Positions 16,843-25,407 of a DNA stretch of 64,000 nucleotides are shown piece by piece. This DNA comes from Lachnospiraceae bacterium. GTDB taxonomy: Bacteria; Bacillota; Clostridia; Lachnospirales; Lachnospiraceae. The position numbers were made by a program, and so were the translations under genes. The notes beneath the pieces are model-generated. The model saw nothing but the letters and a program-made list of their open reading frames with translations. It was not told where the DNA came from and did no database searches. The DNA is taken from positions 1-64,000 of the forward strand of contig JAFQVJ010000030.1 in NCBI GenBank assembly GCA_017408025.1, given 5' to 3'. How positions within the stretch are numbered: the first letter of the stretch is position 1; every line of letters begins with the position of its first letter.

Positions 16843-17160
16843 GCCCGTCAATACTTTTATTCCCCTCTACACCGATTATCTGTGTATATTTTAAACGCGC
16901 TTTTTTCGAGGACTCGGAACTTTCTAGACGCCCTTTTTCGAAGAGTTTATTACAGTTCGTCTTTTATATGTCAGACAATATTGCTACAGACGGTATGTCT
17001 TACTATGGCACACAGCTGTAGCTATTGTCTGCCTTCATAAAAGACGAACTACTTATTCGAAAAAGGGCGTTAAGAAAGTTCACGAAACCTCTCAAAGCGT
17101 GTTTAAAATATATACAGAAAATTCGGTATACGAGGGTAGCAATAGCTTTCAGCGGGCATA

Positions 17161-17209
17161 AAAAGGAAGATTGCAGTCACCTGTGATGACAAGAATATAC
17201 AATCTTCCC
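17161..17209 (-). terminator. Terminator of deoC (right palindrome arm)
   Basis: Read on the minus strand, GGAAGATTG pairs with CAATCTTCC and is followed by TTTTT. Flanking bases and the T-tract are shared with the purA terminator in the opposite arm. Confidence 0.8.
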
Positions 17210-17289
17210 ATAATGTAAATTATATATTTGTGTAACAGCCTCTTTTGTTGTATAGGTACACAGGAAATTAGATAGATGGATAAATAAAT

Positions 17290-17943
17290 TTATCTGTCAT
17301 TTATAATAGCTACTGTGGCACTTGTACCAAGTCGGTCCGCACCTGCTTCAACCATTGCCATAGCTGTTGCGCTGTCTCGAATACCTCCAGAAGCCTTGAC
17401 AAATGCATTATCGCAAACAACTTCTCTCATAAGCGAAACGTCGTTTATCGTTGCGCCACCAGTGGAGAAACCTGTAGAGGTTTTAACGAAGTCAGCTCCT
17501 GCCTCCAGAGCCAGCTTACATGCGATCCTCTTCTCTTCGTCACTTAATAAACATGTCTCGATAATTACTTTAAGAGTAATCGTACCTTTCTTGCATACAT
17601 TACGCACAGCTTCAATATCATTTTTTACAGTATCGTAATCTTTGTCCTTTAAAGCGCCAATATTGATAACCATGTCAATCTCGTCCGCACCATCTTTTAT
17701 GGCAAGCTCTGTTTCGAAAGCTTTGACTTGGGACGACACCGCACCAAGAGGAAAGCCGACAACGGTACATACCTTTACATCGCTGTTAGCCAGCGTTTCT
17801 GCTACTTGCTTGGTTCGATATTGGTTAACACATACTGATGCGAAGTTGTGCTCTAAAGCTTCATTGCAAATTCTGTCTACGTCAGCAGATGATGCGTCAG
17901 GTTTTAATATAGTGTGGTCAAAAAGTTTTGAGTTTAATTTCAT
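17290..17943 (-). CDS. deoC: Deoxyribose-phosphate aldolase
   Basis: A 217-residue class I aldolase that splits deoxyribose 5-phosphate into glyceraldehyde 3-phosphate and acetaldehyde. Diagnostic parts are [32 protein letters not shown], the Schiff-base lysine in [14 protein letters not shown] and VKASGGIRD. The GAAAGGA site precedes the ATG. It is convergent with purA and has no other nucleoside-catabolism gene beside it here. Confidence 0.95.
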   Translation of the reverse strand: MKLNSKLFDHTILKPDASSADVDRICNEALEHNFASVCVNQYRTKQVAETLANSDVKVCTVVGFPLGAVSSQVKAFETELAIKDGADEIDMVINIGALKDKDYDTVKNDIEAVRNVCKKGTITLKVIIETCLLSDEEKRIACKLALEAGADFVKTSTGFSTGGATINDVSLMREVVCDNAFVKASGGIRDSATAMAMVEAGADRLGTSATVAIINDR

Positions 17944-18034
17944 GGATTTAGTCCTTTCTTGAGTTTTGCTTATATAAAAGTATATATGATTTGTGCCCAG
18001 AGTCTATTTGAATGCTTTAAATTTATTTCATGTC

Positions 18035-18063
18035 TTGTCATAAATGGATAAATATGTTAATAT
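18035..18063 (+). promoter_or_regulatory. Promoter of the candidate non-coding RNA
   Basis: TTGTCA, exactly 17 bp, then TAATAT. The expected start point (18069-18071) coincides with the first base of the closing helix of the RNA described next. Confidence 0.7.
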
Positions 18064-18068
18064 TTATA

Positions 18069-18450
18069 TGAGATTTCAAGAATATTCGGTGGTGTACCAC
18101 TCGACACTGCTGCGAACAGTGCCGAGCAAAGAGGGTAAACTAGCTACCACACAATACAGACAAAGTCTGCGATACACATGTATTATTATAAATGAAAATG
18201 CTTTTCTTTACAATAGTAAATGTGGTGTGCGGACAATTTCTCTGATCCTTTGTATTATAGATTTTGCATGAAGGGTGTAGGTGTGGTAAAACATGCTTAC
18301 ACCCGTTCTTGACTTCTCACTTCAGATAACTATGTAGCGGAGTGCACACCGCTGCATAGGTTATCTGTTGATGAGAGAAAGTTATACTGTATGTTTAGTA
18401 TAAAAGACATGTATTAAAAAAGACGATTTCTATGTGGAAATCGTCTTTTT
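18069..18450 (+). ncRNA. Candidate structured non-coding RNA, class not recognised
   Basis: A transcript of about 380 nt bounded by a promoter and a terminator, with no credible gene inside. Helices I can see: a closing stem TGAGATTTCAAG (18069-18080) with CTTGACTTCTCA (18308-18319), ten pairs around a 2x2 internal loop; GTGGT (18089) with ACCAC (18146); CTCGACACTG with CAGTGCCGAG (18100-18126), one mismatch; GTCTGCG...CACAT (18165-18179) with ATGTG...GCGGAC (18220-18234); GGGTGTA (18273) with TACACCC (18298). After the closed core come a long hairpin CAGATAAC...GTTATCTG (18323-18367) and the terminator. I found no match to RNase P, tmRNA, SRP or 6S hallmarks. Confidence 0.6.
18416..18450. 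terminator. Bidirectional terminator
   Basis: AAAAAGACGATTTC and GAAATCGTCTTTTT form a perfect stem around a 6-nt loop, with A and T tracts on both sides. It ends the candidate RNA on the plus strand and can end the small membrane-protein gene on the minus strand. Confidence 0.9.
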
Positions 18451-18453
18451 CTG

Positions 18454-18522
18454 GTTATATAGGATTAGGGCTTTTGAAACCCTAATAAGTGTAGAAGAGT
18501 TTTCAAAATTCTCCTATATAAC
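18454..18522 (+). repeat. Compound hairpin repeat (copy 6)
   Basis: GTTATATAGGA (18454-18464) faces TCCTATATAAC (18512-18522). Inside lies a second stem ATTAGGG/CCCTAAT with loop CTTTTGAAA. The outer arms match the dispersed family, so this copy looks like a family hairpin with a second hairpin inserted or duplicated within it. Confidence 0.6.
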
Positions 18523-18535
18523 AAAAATACGCTGT

Positions 18536-18766
18536 TTACTTACAATTATTTTCTGCATCCTCGTCACGTATTTGTTGGCCTTTTTTCTTCAAGTATTTTG
18601 CAACCTGAAGATATATCCACATCATAACAGGAAGTATAATGTTGGCAGCCACGGCGGCCATGAAAAATCCATTTGATACAGGACTTCCAACTATGGCTGC
18701 AATAAGGGTTATTACATATAATGCAACTAATATAACTATACATAAAATCGCAAGTATTCGTTTCAT
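18536..18766 (-). CDS. Small two-helix membrane protein
   Basis: A 76-residue protein starting MKRILAILCIVILVALYVIT, with two hydrophobic segments (about residues 4-26 and 32-52) and a charged C-terminal tail. GAAAGGA lies eight bases before this ATG on the minus strand, so the longer upstream frame is not used. I do not recognise a family. The two-bases-shared spacing with a repeat and a terminator shows it is a single-gene unit. Confidence 0.65.
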   Translation of the reverse strand: MKRILAILCIVILVALYVITLIAAIVGSPVSNGFFMAAVAANIILPVMMWIYLQVAKYLKKKGQQIRDEDAENNCK

Positions 18767-18966
18767 ATTTGTATTCCTTTCGTTAAGATACATTGATATA
18801 TTAAAATTTTCATCAATATGGACGTTATTTGTAGGAACGTAATGTTGATTATAGCATGAACATGCCTTTGTAATCAAGAGTCATTTATGGGACAGAGTAT
18901 TGTGTATATTCTTATCATAGAAAAAGAAAGTAAAGAAATATTTTATGATAAGAAAGGATGATAAAT

Positions 18967-19068
18967 ATGAAGGGATATGTGGTGCCACAGGGATATATGG
19001 GTTATGTAGAGGGAGCATATAGATTGTTTCCAAGTGAAGCAGAGTACATAGAATATATGGAAGAATAA
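18967..19068 (+). CDS. Small 33-aa protein, function unknown
   Basis: A short frame reading MKGYVVPQGYMGYVEGAYRL then FPSEAEYIEYMEE. AGAAAGG sits nine bases before the ATG. The peptide is rich in Tyr and Gly, ends acidic and has a regular, protein-like composition. It resembles very small conserved proteins of Lachnospiraceae, but I cannot name the family. It is convergent with the PBP gene, which ends 98 bases away. Confidence 0.55.
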   Translation: MKGYVVPQGYMGYVEGAYRLFPSEAEYIEYMEE

Positions 19069-19165
19069 TAAAGATTTTGTAGAGACTTTAATTATTCCTC
19101 CATATTGTAACACGTTATAGTAACTGATTCTACATTGGCAGAGCCAACACTGAAGTTGTATCTTT

Positions 19166-21619
19166 TCAAATAAAGTTGCCATATTCATCAGTTTCAGATT
19201 CTACAGAGTTGTCTTCATTTATGAGATTGCCGTTCTCGTCGGTTTCAGATTCTATGGTGGAACCATCATGATCTGTTGCCTGTTCAATAAGATTGCCATA
19301 TTCATCAGTTTCGGATTCTATAGGGTTGCCAGCTTTGTCTGTTGCCTGTTCAATGAGATTGCCATATTCATCAGTCTCAGATTCAATAGGGCTATTTGGG
19401 TTAATGAGATTACCATTCTCGTCGGTTTCGGTCTCAATGAGGTTACCGTTTTCGTCAGTTTCAGGTTCAGGTTCAGTAAGATTACCGTTTTCATCAGTTT
19501 CAGGTTCAATAAGATTACCATTTTCATCGGTCTCAGGCTCAGTGGTTTCCTGTGGGATAGTCTCGTCCATGGTGCTGACAGTAGGAATATAAGTGCCGAT
19601 ATCTACCTGAGGTAAATCTGTATGTAGATATGTCATATATGAGCTCCATATTTTTCCGGCACATGTTGTTGCAATTCCATCATTCATTTCGCGAGGAAGA
19701 TCATAACCACACCACACAGCGGTAGTGTAATAGTAGCTGTAGCCAGTAAGCCATGAGTCATAGTTGTTATTGGTAGTACCAGTTTTTGCAGCGCAGATTG
19801 CGTTATCTATCTGATATTTGCGACCAGTTCCACGGTCAAGTACGCCCTTTAAAACGTTTGTCATAGTGTTGGCTGCATTCTCATCATAAATAATACGTGT
19901 ATTGATAGTGTTACCCGTATTGTCAATGATAACATTTCCTTCGTCATCAGTGATTTTTAATATACAGGTTGGATTTCTATAGACGCCATTGTTTTGGAGA
20001 GTTGAGTAGGCGGCAGCCATCTCGTATGATGAAGCTCCGTATGTAAATCCACCCAATGATGCTGCGGGAACATAGTCCGTATTGACTATTTTTGAAAAAT
20101 TCATTTTCAGTAAATAAGAAAGGCAGGTATGAGTGCCTATAGTGTCAAATATTTTCCAAGCAATGGTATTTTTTGACTTTTCAACAGCTGTTCTTATATC
20201 TATTTCACCAAGATATGTTTTGTCGGCATTAGATGGACCACCTTGAAATTTTTCGTCAATGACAATGGTGTCAGGTGTATATCCTCGCTCAAATGCAGGT
20301 GTATACACGATAAGCGGTTTGATACTACTACCAGGCTGTCTGAAGCTCTGGAAGGCTCTGTTTAGGCTATAGCCTGCGTGCTCCTGCTCACGACCACCAA
20401 CTATGGCAACCACAAAACCTGTCAGATTATCAATAGTAGTGGCACTAGCCTGAAAGGTATATATGCCTTCATCATTTGTTTCAGTGTAGTCTGACAGGGT
20501 AGAGTTGACAGTGGCTTGTAACTTGGCCTGTTTTGTCATGTCGATGGTTGTATATATTCTGTAGCCACCAGTAAATAACAGATTGTTGCAGTAGTTGTAT
20601 TCTGTGGCATAATATTCGTTGTAAGCTTCCTTGGCTTCTTCTGAAGAGAATTCATAGAGGAAGTTAAAGCCTCTGGCTCTCATGAGTTCCCTTGTAGCAC
20701 AATATCGTACAAAAGTTTCCACATAATCATGTTTGATATCCTCGCTTGGTGTGAGGATAATGGTTTCGTTTATTATCTCATTATAGAGAATTTGATCGAT
20801 TTCGCCCTGCTCGTAGAGCACCTTGGCCATAAGGTTGCGTCTGCTTAGTGTTGAGTCAATATTGGAAAATGGATCATATTTTGAGGGGCTGTTGGGAATG
20901 GCACAAAGAAAGATCATCTCCGAATTAGTCAAATCAGTGACGGTTTTGTTAAAATATCCCATGGCAGCAGCCTCTATGCCGTAGAAACCATTTCCAAAAT
21001 AAATGTTGTTAATGTAAAATTCAAGAATTTCATCCTTGGTATAAGTGTCTTCAAGCTCCGTTGCTATGAACATTTCCTTAACCTTACGCTCTATGGAAAC
21101 CTCATGAGAGAGGAAAATATTGCGGGCAAGCTGCTGAGTAATGGTACTTCCACCCTGAGTTACTTCACCTTCATTCTGGATAAGAGCAATAAAGGCTCTG
21201 AAGATGGCCTTGTAATCAAGACCAGAATGTTCATAGAAGTTCCTATCCTCGGTGGTGACAAATGCACGCTTTATCAGATAAGGAATCTCCTCACTAGTTA
21301 AATAATAGGAGTCTTTTTCGGCACACAGATTGGCAATAATTTCCCCATTGGTGTCATAGACAACGGTGGTAAGGCTTTGTTTGAAGGCATCCCTATTGGA
21401 TACCAGTTCCGATGCGTAATTCTTATACTCAACCATCATAGAACCATATTTTATTAAGACAAAAAGGCACACTAAAAGTGTGCCTGCAAGTATCAGCTTT
21501 AAGCCAGTCTTTATTCTCTTTTTAGCGATGCTCCACTTGGTAGAAGACTTCTTTTGGGAAGAAGCTTTATTGTTGCTGGAAGACCTTTTGTGAGAGCCTT
21601 TCTTAGACTTAGTGCTCAT
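19166..21619 (-). CDS. Class A penicillin-binding protein (glycosyltransferase/transpeptidase)
   Basis: An 817-residue PBP1a-type enzyme that polymerises and cross-links peptidoglycan at the outer face of the membrane. A basic cytoplasmic start is followed by one membrane helix (about residues 37-60). The GT51 domain has EDRNFYEHSGLDYKAIF and GGSTITQQLARN. The transpeptidase domain has SxxK as SSIK, SxN in KSKN and KTGT in AAKTGTTNNN. The last 120 residues are an acidic repeat of ETDENGNL/ETDEYGNL units. The stop comes right after ETDEYGNFI; a continuation is open in another frame. GAGGA precedes the ATG on the minus strand. Confidence 0.93.
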   Translation of the reverse strand: MSTKSKKGSHKRSSSNNKASSQKKSSTKWSIAKKRIKTGLKLILAGTLLVCLFVLIKYGSMMVEYKNYASELVSNRDAFKQSLTTVVYDTNGEIIANLCAEKDSYYLTSEEIPYLIKRAFVTTEDRNFYEHSGLDYKAIFRAFIALIQNEGEVTQGGSTITQQLARNIFLSHEVSIERKVKEMFIATELEDTYTKDEILEFYINNIYFGNGFYGIEAAAMGYFNKTVTDLTNSEMIFLCAIPNSPSKYDPFSNIDSTLSRRNLMAKVLYEQGEIDQILYNEIINETIILTPSEDIKHDYVETFVRYCATRELMRARGFNFLYEFSSEEAKEAYNEYYATEYNYCNNLLFTGGYRIYTTIDMTKQAKLQATVNSTLSDYTETNDEGIYTFQASATTIDNLTGFVVAIVGGREQEHAGYSLNRAFQSFRQPGSSIKPLIVYTPAFERGYTPDTIVIDEKFQGGPSNADKTYLGEIDIRTAVEKSKNTIAWKIFDTIGTHTCLSYLLKMNFSKIVNTDYVPAASLGGFTYGASSYEMAAAYSTLQNNGVYRNPTCILKITDDEGNVIIDNTGNTINTRIIYDENAANTMTNVLKGVLDRGTGRKYQIDNAICAAKTGTTNNNYDSWLTGYSYYYTTAVWCGYDLPREMNDGIATTCAGKIWSSYMTYLHTDLPQVDIGTYIPTVSTMDETIPQETTEPETDENGNLIEPETDENGNLTEPEPETDENGNLIETETDENGNLINPNSPIESETDEYGNLIEQATDKAGNPIESETDEYGNLIEQATDHDGSTIESETDENGNLINEDNSVESETDEYGNFI
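19175..19540 (-). repeat. Tandem acidic repeats in the PBP C terminus
   Basis: Eight ETDE(N/Y)GN units occur, spaced by I/T-E-P, N-P-N-S-P-I-E or Q-A-T-D inserts. Unit length varies between 11 and 22 residues. The DNA repeats closely as well, so slippage or recombination can change copy number. Repeated Asp, Glu and Asn with Gly could bind cations at the cell wall, which is inference only. Confidence 0.85.
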
Positions 21620-21645
21620 ATGAGTTTTCCTCGTTTTTGTATTGT

Positions 21646-21674
21646 AATTTATAACGATTGCTACGTTTACTCAA
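21646..21674 (-). promoter_or_regulatory. Probable promoter of the PBP gene
   Basis: On the minus strand TTGAGT, 17 bp, TAAATT, ending 27 bases before the start codon. It lies in the short gap behind asnS; the -10 box is weak. Confidence 0.45.
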
Positions 21675-21693
21675 AGCTTTTCGAATCTTGTCA

Positions 21694-23091
21694 CTAAAGT
21701 TCGCAATTTCCAACTGTTCTAGGGAATGGAACAACGTCTCTGATGTTTGACATACCTGTTAAGTACATTACACATCTCTCGAAACCAAGACCGAAGCCTG
21801 CATGTCTTGTGCTTCCGTACTTACGGAGATCAAGATAGAAGTCGTAATCCTCTGTCTTAAGACCTAACTCATTCATTCTTGCCACAAGCTTGTCGTAGTC
21901 ATCCTCTCTCTGGCTACCACCGATGATTTCACCGATGCCAGGTACGAGACAGTCCATAGCTGCAACAGTCTTGCCATCCTCATTGAGCTTCATGTAGAAT
22001 GCCTTAATCTCCTTTGGATAATCAGTTACAAATACAGGACGCTTAAATACCTCCTCTGTGAGGAATCTTTCATGCTCGGTCTGTAAATCACATCCCCATG
22101 AAACCTTATAGTCAAATTTATCATTGTGCTTCTCTAAGATTTCAATAGCTTCTGTATATGTTACATGTCCAAAATCTGAGTTGAGAACACCGTTTAATCT
22201 ATCAATAAGACCCTTGTCCACAAAGCTGTTGAAGAAGTTCATCTCTTCAGGAGCATTCTCAAGAACATAGCTGATAACATACTTGAGCATAGACTCAGCT
22301 AATATCATGTCATCCTTAAGGTCTGCAAAAGCGATTTCAGGCTCAATCATCCAAAACTCGGCAGCATGCCTTGTTGTGTTAGAATTCTCAGCTCTGAATG
22401 TAGGACCAAATGTGTAGATATTTCTAAATGCCATGGCATAAGTTTCACCGTTTAACTGACCTGAAACAGTAAGGTTTGTAGGCTTGCCAAAGAAGTCTTT
22501 GGAGAAGTCAACCTTGCCATCCTCTGTTGTAGGAATGTTAGATAAATCCATAGTTGTTACCTGGAACATCTCGCCAGCACCCTCGCAATCGCTTCCAGTG
22601 ATAAGTGGAGTGTGTACATACACAAAATCTCTCTCCTGGAAGAACTTATGAATAGCGTATGCAATAAGAGAACGTACTCTGAATACAGCCTGGAATGTGT
22701 TTGTTCTAGGACGTAAGTGGGATACTGTTCTAAGATATTCCATTGTGTGACGCTTTGGCTGTATAGGATAGTCCGGTGTAGAAGGACCTTCTACGAAAAC
22801 CTCTGTAGCCTGAAGCTCAAATGGCTGTTTAGCAGAAGGAGTAGCTACAAGTGTACCCTTTATGATAACTGCCGCACCAACGTTTAATTTTGATATCTCT
22901 CCAAAATTTGACAATGTGTCATTATATACTGCCTGTAATGTCTCGAAGAAAGTACCGTCATTGATAACGATAAAGCCGAAGGTTTTAGAATCTCTTACGG
23001 TTCTAACCCATCCGCCAACAGTAACTTCCTTTCCGATGTATTCATCGCGGTTTCTAAATAATTCTCTGACTGTTGTTAAATTTAAATCCAT
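21694..23091 (-). CDS. asnS: Asparaginyl-tRNA synthetase
   Basis: A 465-residue class II synthetase that charges tRNA-Asn. The N-terminal OB fold has [21 protein letters not shown]. Class II motif 2 is [21 protein letters not shown]-like, and the C-terminal part holds [10 protein letters not shown] and [15 protein letters not shown]. Length and motifs fit AsnRS rather than AspRS. No T-box leader is visible in the short 5' region. A tRNA-Asn gene lies at 328-400. Confidence 0.95.
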   Translation of the reverse strand: MDLNLTTVRELFRNRDEYIGKEVTVGGWVRTVRDSKTFGFIVINDGTFFETLQAVYNDTLSNFGEISKLNVGAAVIIKGTLVATPSAKQPFELQATEVFVEGPSTPDYPIQPKRHTMEYLRTVSHLRPRTNTFQAVFRVRSLIAYAIHKFFQERDFVYVHTPLITGSDCEGAGEMFQVTTMDLSNIPTTEDGKVDFSKDFFGKPTNLTVSGQLNGETYAMAFRNIYTFGPTFRAENSNTTRHAAEFWMIEPEIAFADLKDDMILAESMLKYVISYVLENAPEEMNFFNSFVDKGLIDRLNGVLNSDFGHVTYTEAIEILEKHNDKFDYKVSWGCDLQTEHERFLTEEVFKRPVFVTDYPKEIKAFYMKLNEDGKTVAAMDCLVPGIGEIIGGSQREDDYDKLVARMNELGLKTEDYDFYLDLRKYGSTRHAGFGLGFERCVMYLTGMSNIRDVVPFPRTVGNCEL

Positions 23092-23129
23092 GATAATTAT
23101 CCTTTCCCAAAATAATTCAATTATTTAAT

Positions 23130-23158
23130 ATAGTAATGCAAAACTGTGTTTTTTTCAA
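23130..23158 (-). promoter_or_regulatory. Promoter of asnS
   Basis: On the minus strand TTGAAA, 17 bp, TACTAT, followed by a leader of about 30 nt without room for a T-box. Confidence 0.65.
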
Positions 23159-23300
23159 GGCTTTTCTTGAGTTTACATGCGATTGGAGGAAATGTATATA
23201 TGGCTGAGTGGATGTAAAGTATTGCAATGGCTTTTTTGACGTTAATGTGATAAAATATAAGTACATGCAAAGTTATGTATATATAAACAAGGAGAAGAGG

Positions 23301-25193
23301 ATGCAGATGGAAGATAAGTTGTTGGAAATGATTGTTGAGACGAGAAAGAAGTTAAATATACCCACATCTATATTATGTGAGGGAATATGCAGTGTACAAA
23401 TGTATAATTCAGTTATTAATGGGAAACGTTTTTTCGACAGAATTACCATAAAAAGATTTTTAGCAAGAATGGGTGTGGACAATACTAATTATGAGCATTA
23501 TCTCCATTATGATGATTATGATGTATGGTTGCACAGAATGAGGCTTATTAATGCGATTGAGTCGGGTCAGAGTGAGGATGCCAGTAAGCTTTTAAATGAT
23601 TATCTGAACGGTATAGGAGTTGGATTAAGCAAAAGCAGAAGTGGGATAGAGGAGCAATTCTGTATATTTATGAAGTTGCAGATAATTCGCCATGAGTCAA
23701 TGGAAGAATATGAGAGTGTTGCAGAAAAAATGTATGAGAAAGCAGCAAAGCTGACAGTGCCCAATATAGATAATGCGGATATCGAGGAATTTCTTTTATC
23801 ACCTTTGGAATTTTGTATAGTACTGGAATATATGAGAATGAGGGTTAAGAATACATCATGGGAAAATAAATGGAAGATTTACAGAAGATTTGTCTATTAT
23901 TTAGAGAATTCTGCGTATGGTAAGCTGTCAAAAATAAAAACTTATCCAAAGCTTGTGGTGTGCATGTACGAAGATATATGTGCTTACGAACTGTATACTG
24001 ATGAGAAAAAAGAAATGTATATGGAAATGTTTGAGTATTGTGAGAGAGCATTATCGTATCTTAAGGATAGAAAATTTATGTATTATATGACAGAGATATT
24101 AGAAATTAGGCTAGAGTTATTAAATCGGCTTAAAACGAACCATGATATGGGTATAGCAGAGAATGAATGCGAAAAGCTCATAGAAGAAACGAAGCCACAA
24201 TTAAAATGTCTAAAGGAAATGTATGAGGAATATGGATTAGAGACATATATGAAGGATGACTGCTATCTATATAGAGAAAGTGGAATATATTGCATAGGAG
24301 ATGTTATTAAAAATAGGCGAAAAATGATGCATCTGAGCAGAGAGAAACTTTGTGAAGGTATATGCGATGTCAGAACGATAATGCGTGAAGAAAATAGAAA
24401 GCATACAATGCACAGGAATATCTTTAGAGATATATTTAAAAGGCTTATGCTTAATCCTGACTATATAGACATGGGTATAGTAACAGGGGATAAGAAGGAC
24501 ATAGAATTGTATGAAGAATTGCGATATGCAGAAAATTTATTTGCATATGAAAGGGTTAAGGAATTGGTATCAGAGCTTGTGATAAGATTGCCGAAACATC
24601 CTATAAATGAGCAGGTATTGACAAGAATAGAGAGTAATCGTCAATATAAAAATTGTGAAAAAAATATTGAGGAACATATTGAAACGTTAGTTGAAGCTTT
24701 GAAATGTACTGTCAGTTTAGAAGATATAGTAGCAAGTAAAAAAAATATGTATCTTACTAACGAGGAATTGATTACACTGTATTTGATATCTGAAGCATAT
24801 AAATATGCAAAAATGTATGATGAGGCATACGCATATGCAAAACAATTGTATGAGTATTCTCAGTATATTGAGCAAACCGATATTGTTGATGGTAGGTTGG
24901 GGATATACGAATTGCTGATGGAATACTTAGCAAATTTATATGGAGATATAGAAAAGTATGAAGAGTCAAATAATATCTCAGATAAGCTGATTAAATTATG
25001 CTTAAGGACGAGACGAAGTCATAGTATTCATTTTAGCTTGTACAACAAAGCATGGAATAATAATGAATGTAAAAAAACAAATTTCGATTATTGTAAGGAA
25101 ATATACCGTTGCATTTATTTTAGTCAGCTGACCCGTGATACCAATAATGAGGAGTTTTATAATAACAAATTAGCGAACTGTTACAGTAGATGA
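23301..25193 (+). CDS. Large helical regulator with two XRE-like segments
   Basis: A 630-residue, strongly helical protein, rich in Tyr, Glu and Lys. Near residue 25 it has LCEGICSVQMYNSVINGKRF, and near residue 350 a second copy reads LCEGICDVRTIMREENRKH. Both resemble the helix-turn-helix of XRE-type regulators (family form LCEGLCSxxxLSRIENG), somewhat degenerate. Each is followed by helical pairs suggestive of TPR repeats, as in peptide-binding Rgg/PlcR-type regulators. It therefore looks like a duplicated HTH-TPR unit. A tiny secreted-peptide gene overlaps its 3' end on the other strand, and a secretion cassette follows. The start uses GGAG at 23291-23294; ATG at 23307 is an alternative. 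Confidence 0.65.
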   Translation: MQMEDKLLEMIVETRKKLNIPTSILCEGICSVQMYNSVINGKRFFDRITIKRFLARMGVDNTNYEHYLHYDDYDVWLHRMRLINAIESGQSEDASKLLNDYLNGIGVGLSKSRSGIEEQFCIFMKLQIIRHESMEEYESVAEKMYEKAAKLTVPNIDNADIEEFLLSPLEFCIVLEYMRMRVKNTSWENKWKIYRRFVYYLENSAYGKLSKIKTYPKLVVCMYEDICAYELYTDEKKEMYMEMFEYCERALSYLKDRKFMYYMTEILEIRLELLNRLKTNHDMGIAENECEKLIEETKPQLKCLKEMYEEYGLETYMKDDCYLYRESGIYCIGDVIKNRRKMMHLSREKLCEGICDVRTIMREENRKHTMHRNIFRDIFKRLMLNPDYIDMGIVTGDKKDIELYEELRYAENLFAYERVKELVSELVIRLPKHPINEQVLTRIESNRQYKNCEKNIEEHIETLVEALKCTVSLEDIVASKKNMYLTNEELITLYLISEAYKYAKMYDEAYAYAKQLYEYSQYIEQTDIVDGRLGIYELLMEYLANLYGDIEKYEESNNISDKLIKLCLRTRRSHSIHFSLYNKAWNNNECKKTNFDYCKEIYRCIYFSQLTRDTNNEEFYNNKLANCYSR

Positions 25194-25319
25194 CAAATTT
25201 TGGTCGCTTTTTACAGTGTTGCCTACATTAAGAGATAGAAAAGTTTCCTCAGATGTAGGTACTGTTACCATAGTAGCAATAAGAACGGTTGCGATTAGAT
25301 TTTTAACAAATTTTTTCAT
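25170..25319 (-). CDS. Small secreted peptide precursor (candidate signal peptide or pheromone)
   Basis: A 49-residue frame with a clear AAAGGAG site nine bases before the ATG. It starts MKKFVKNLIATVLIATMVTV, a basic tip followed by a hydrophobic core typical of Sec signal peptides, then PTSEETFLSLNVGNTVKSDQ and a short tail ending TVTVR. The last 24 bases overlap the convergent regulator gene. Such genes beside TPR-type regulators are known to encode signalling peptides in the Rgg and PlcR families. That role is inferred; it could also be a small bacteriocin or a relic. Confidence 0.55.
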   Translation of the reverse strand: MKKFVKNLIATVLIATMVTVPTSEETFLSLNVGNTVKSDQNLSSTVTVR

Positions 25320-25407
25320 AATCAGTGCTCCTTTGTAAAAAAAAGTTTATTTAATTTGCACTACACAGTGTCTTTAAACAAATATATTATGACATTAGAT
25401 TTTATAC

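Larger units (their letters stand above)
16765..17238. repeat. 474-bp imperfect palindrome between convergent purA and deoC
   Basis: The two arms of about 225 bases are inverted copies of each other. The left arm begins TGTTGCACAAATATA and the complement of the right arm TGTTACACAAATATA. Both then carry TAATTTACATTATGGGAAG, a small hairpin ending in AATCTTCCTTTTTATGCCC, TATATTTTAAACRCGC, GAACTTTCT, ACGCCCTTTTTCGAA and AGTTCGTCTTTTAT. The centre is CTACAG (16985-16990), a 26-nt loop and CTGTAG (17017-17022). Some blocks between these conserved ones have diverged. No coding frame with a ribosome site is seen. Confidence 0.85.

Noticed and set aside
16765-17238. Insertion sequence between purA and deoC
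   Set aside because: No transposase frame and no clear target duplication are visible. A non-autonomous element remains possible and is reported as a palindrome instead.
18044-18271. 75-aa plus-strand frame
   Set aside because: Its start overlaps the promoter spacer of the candidate RNA, there is no ribosome site, and the region is explained by helices.
19268-19615. Plus-strand frames opposite the PBP tail rich in Phe, Ser and Val
   Set aside because: They mirror the in-frame acidic repeats of the PBP. Repetition keeps the opposite frames open.
23092-23207. T-box leader for asnS
   Set aside because: The predicted start leaves only about 30 nt of leader, too short for a T-box.
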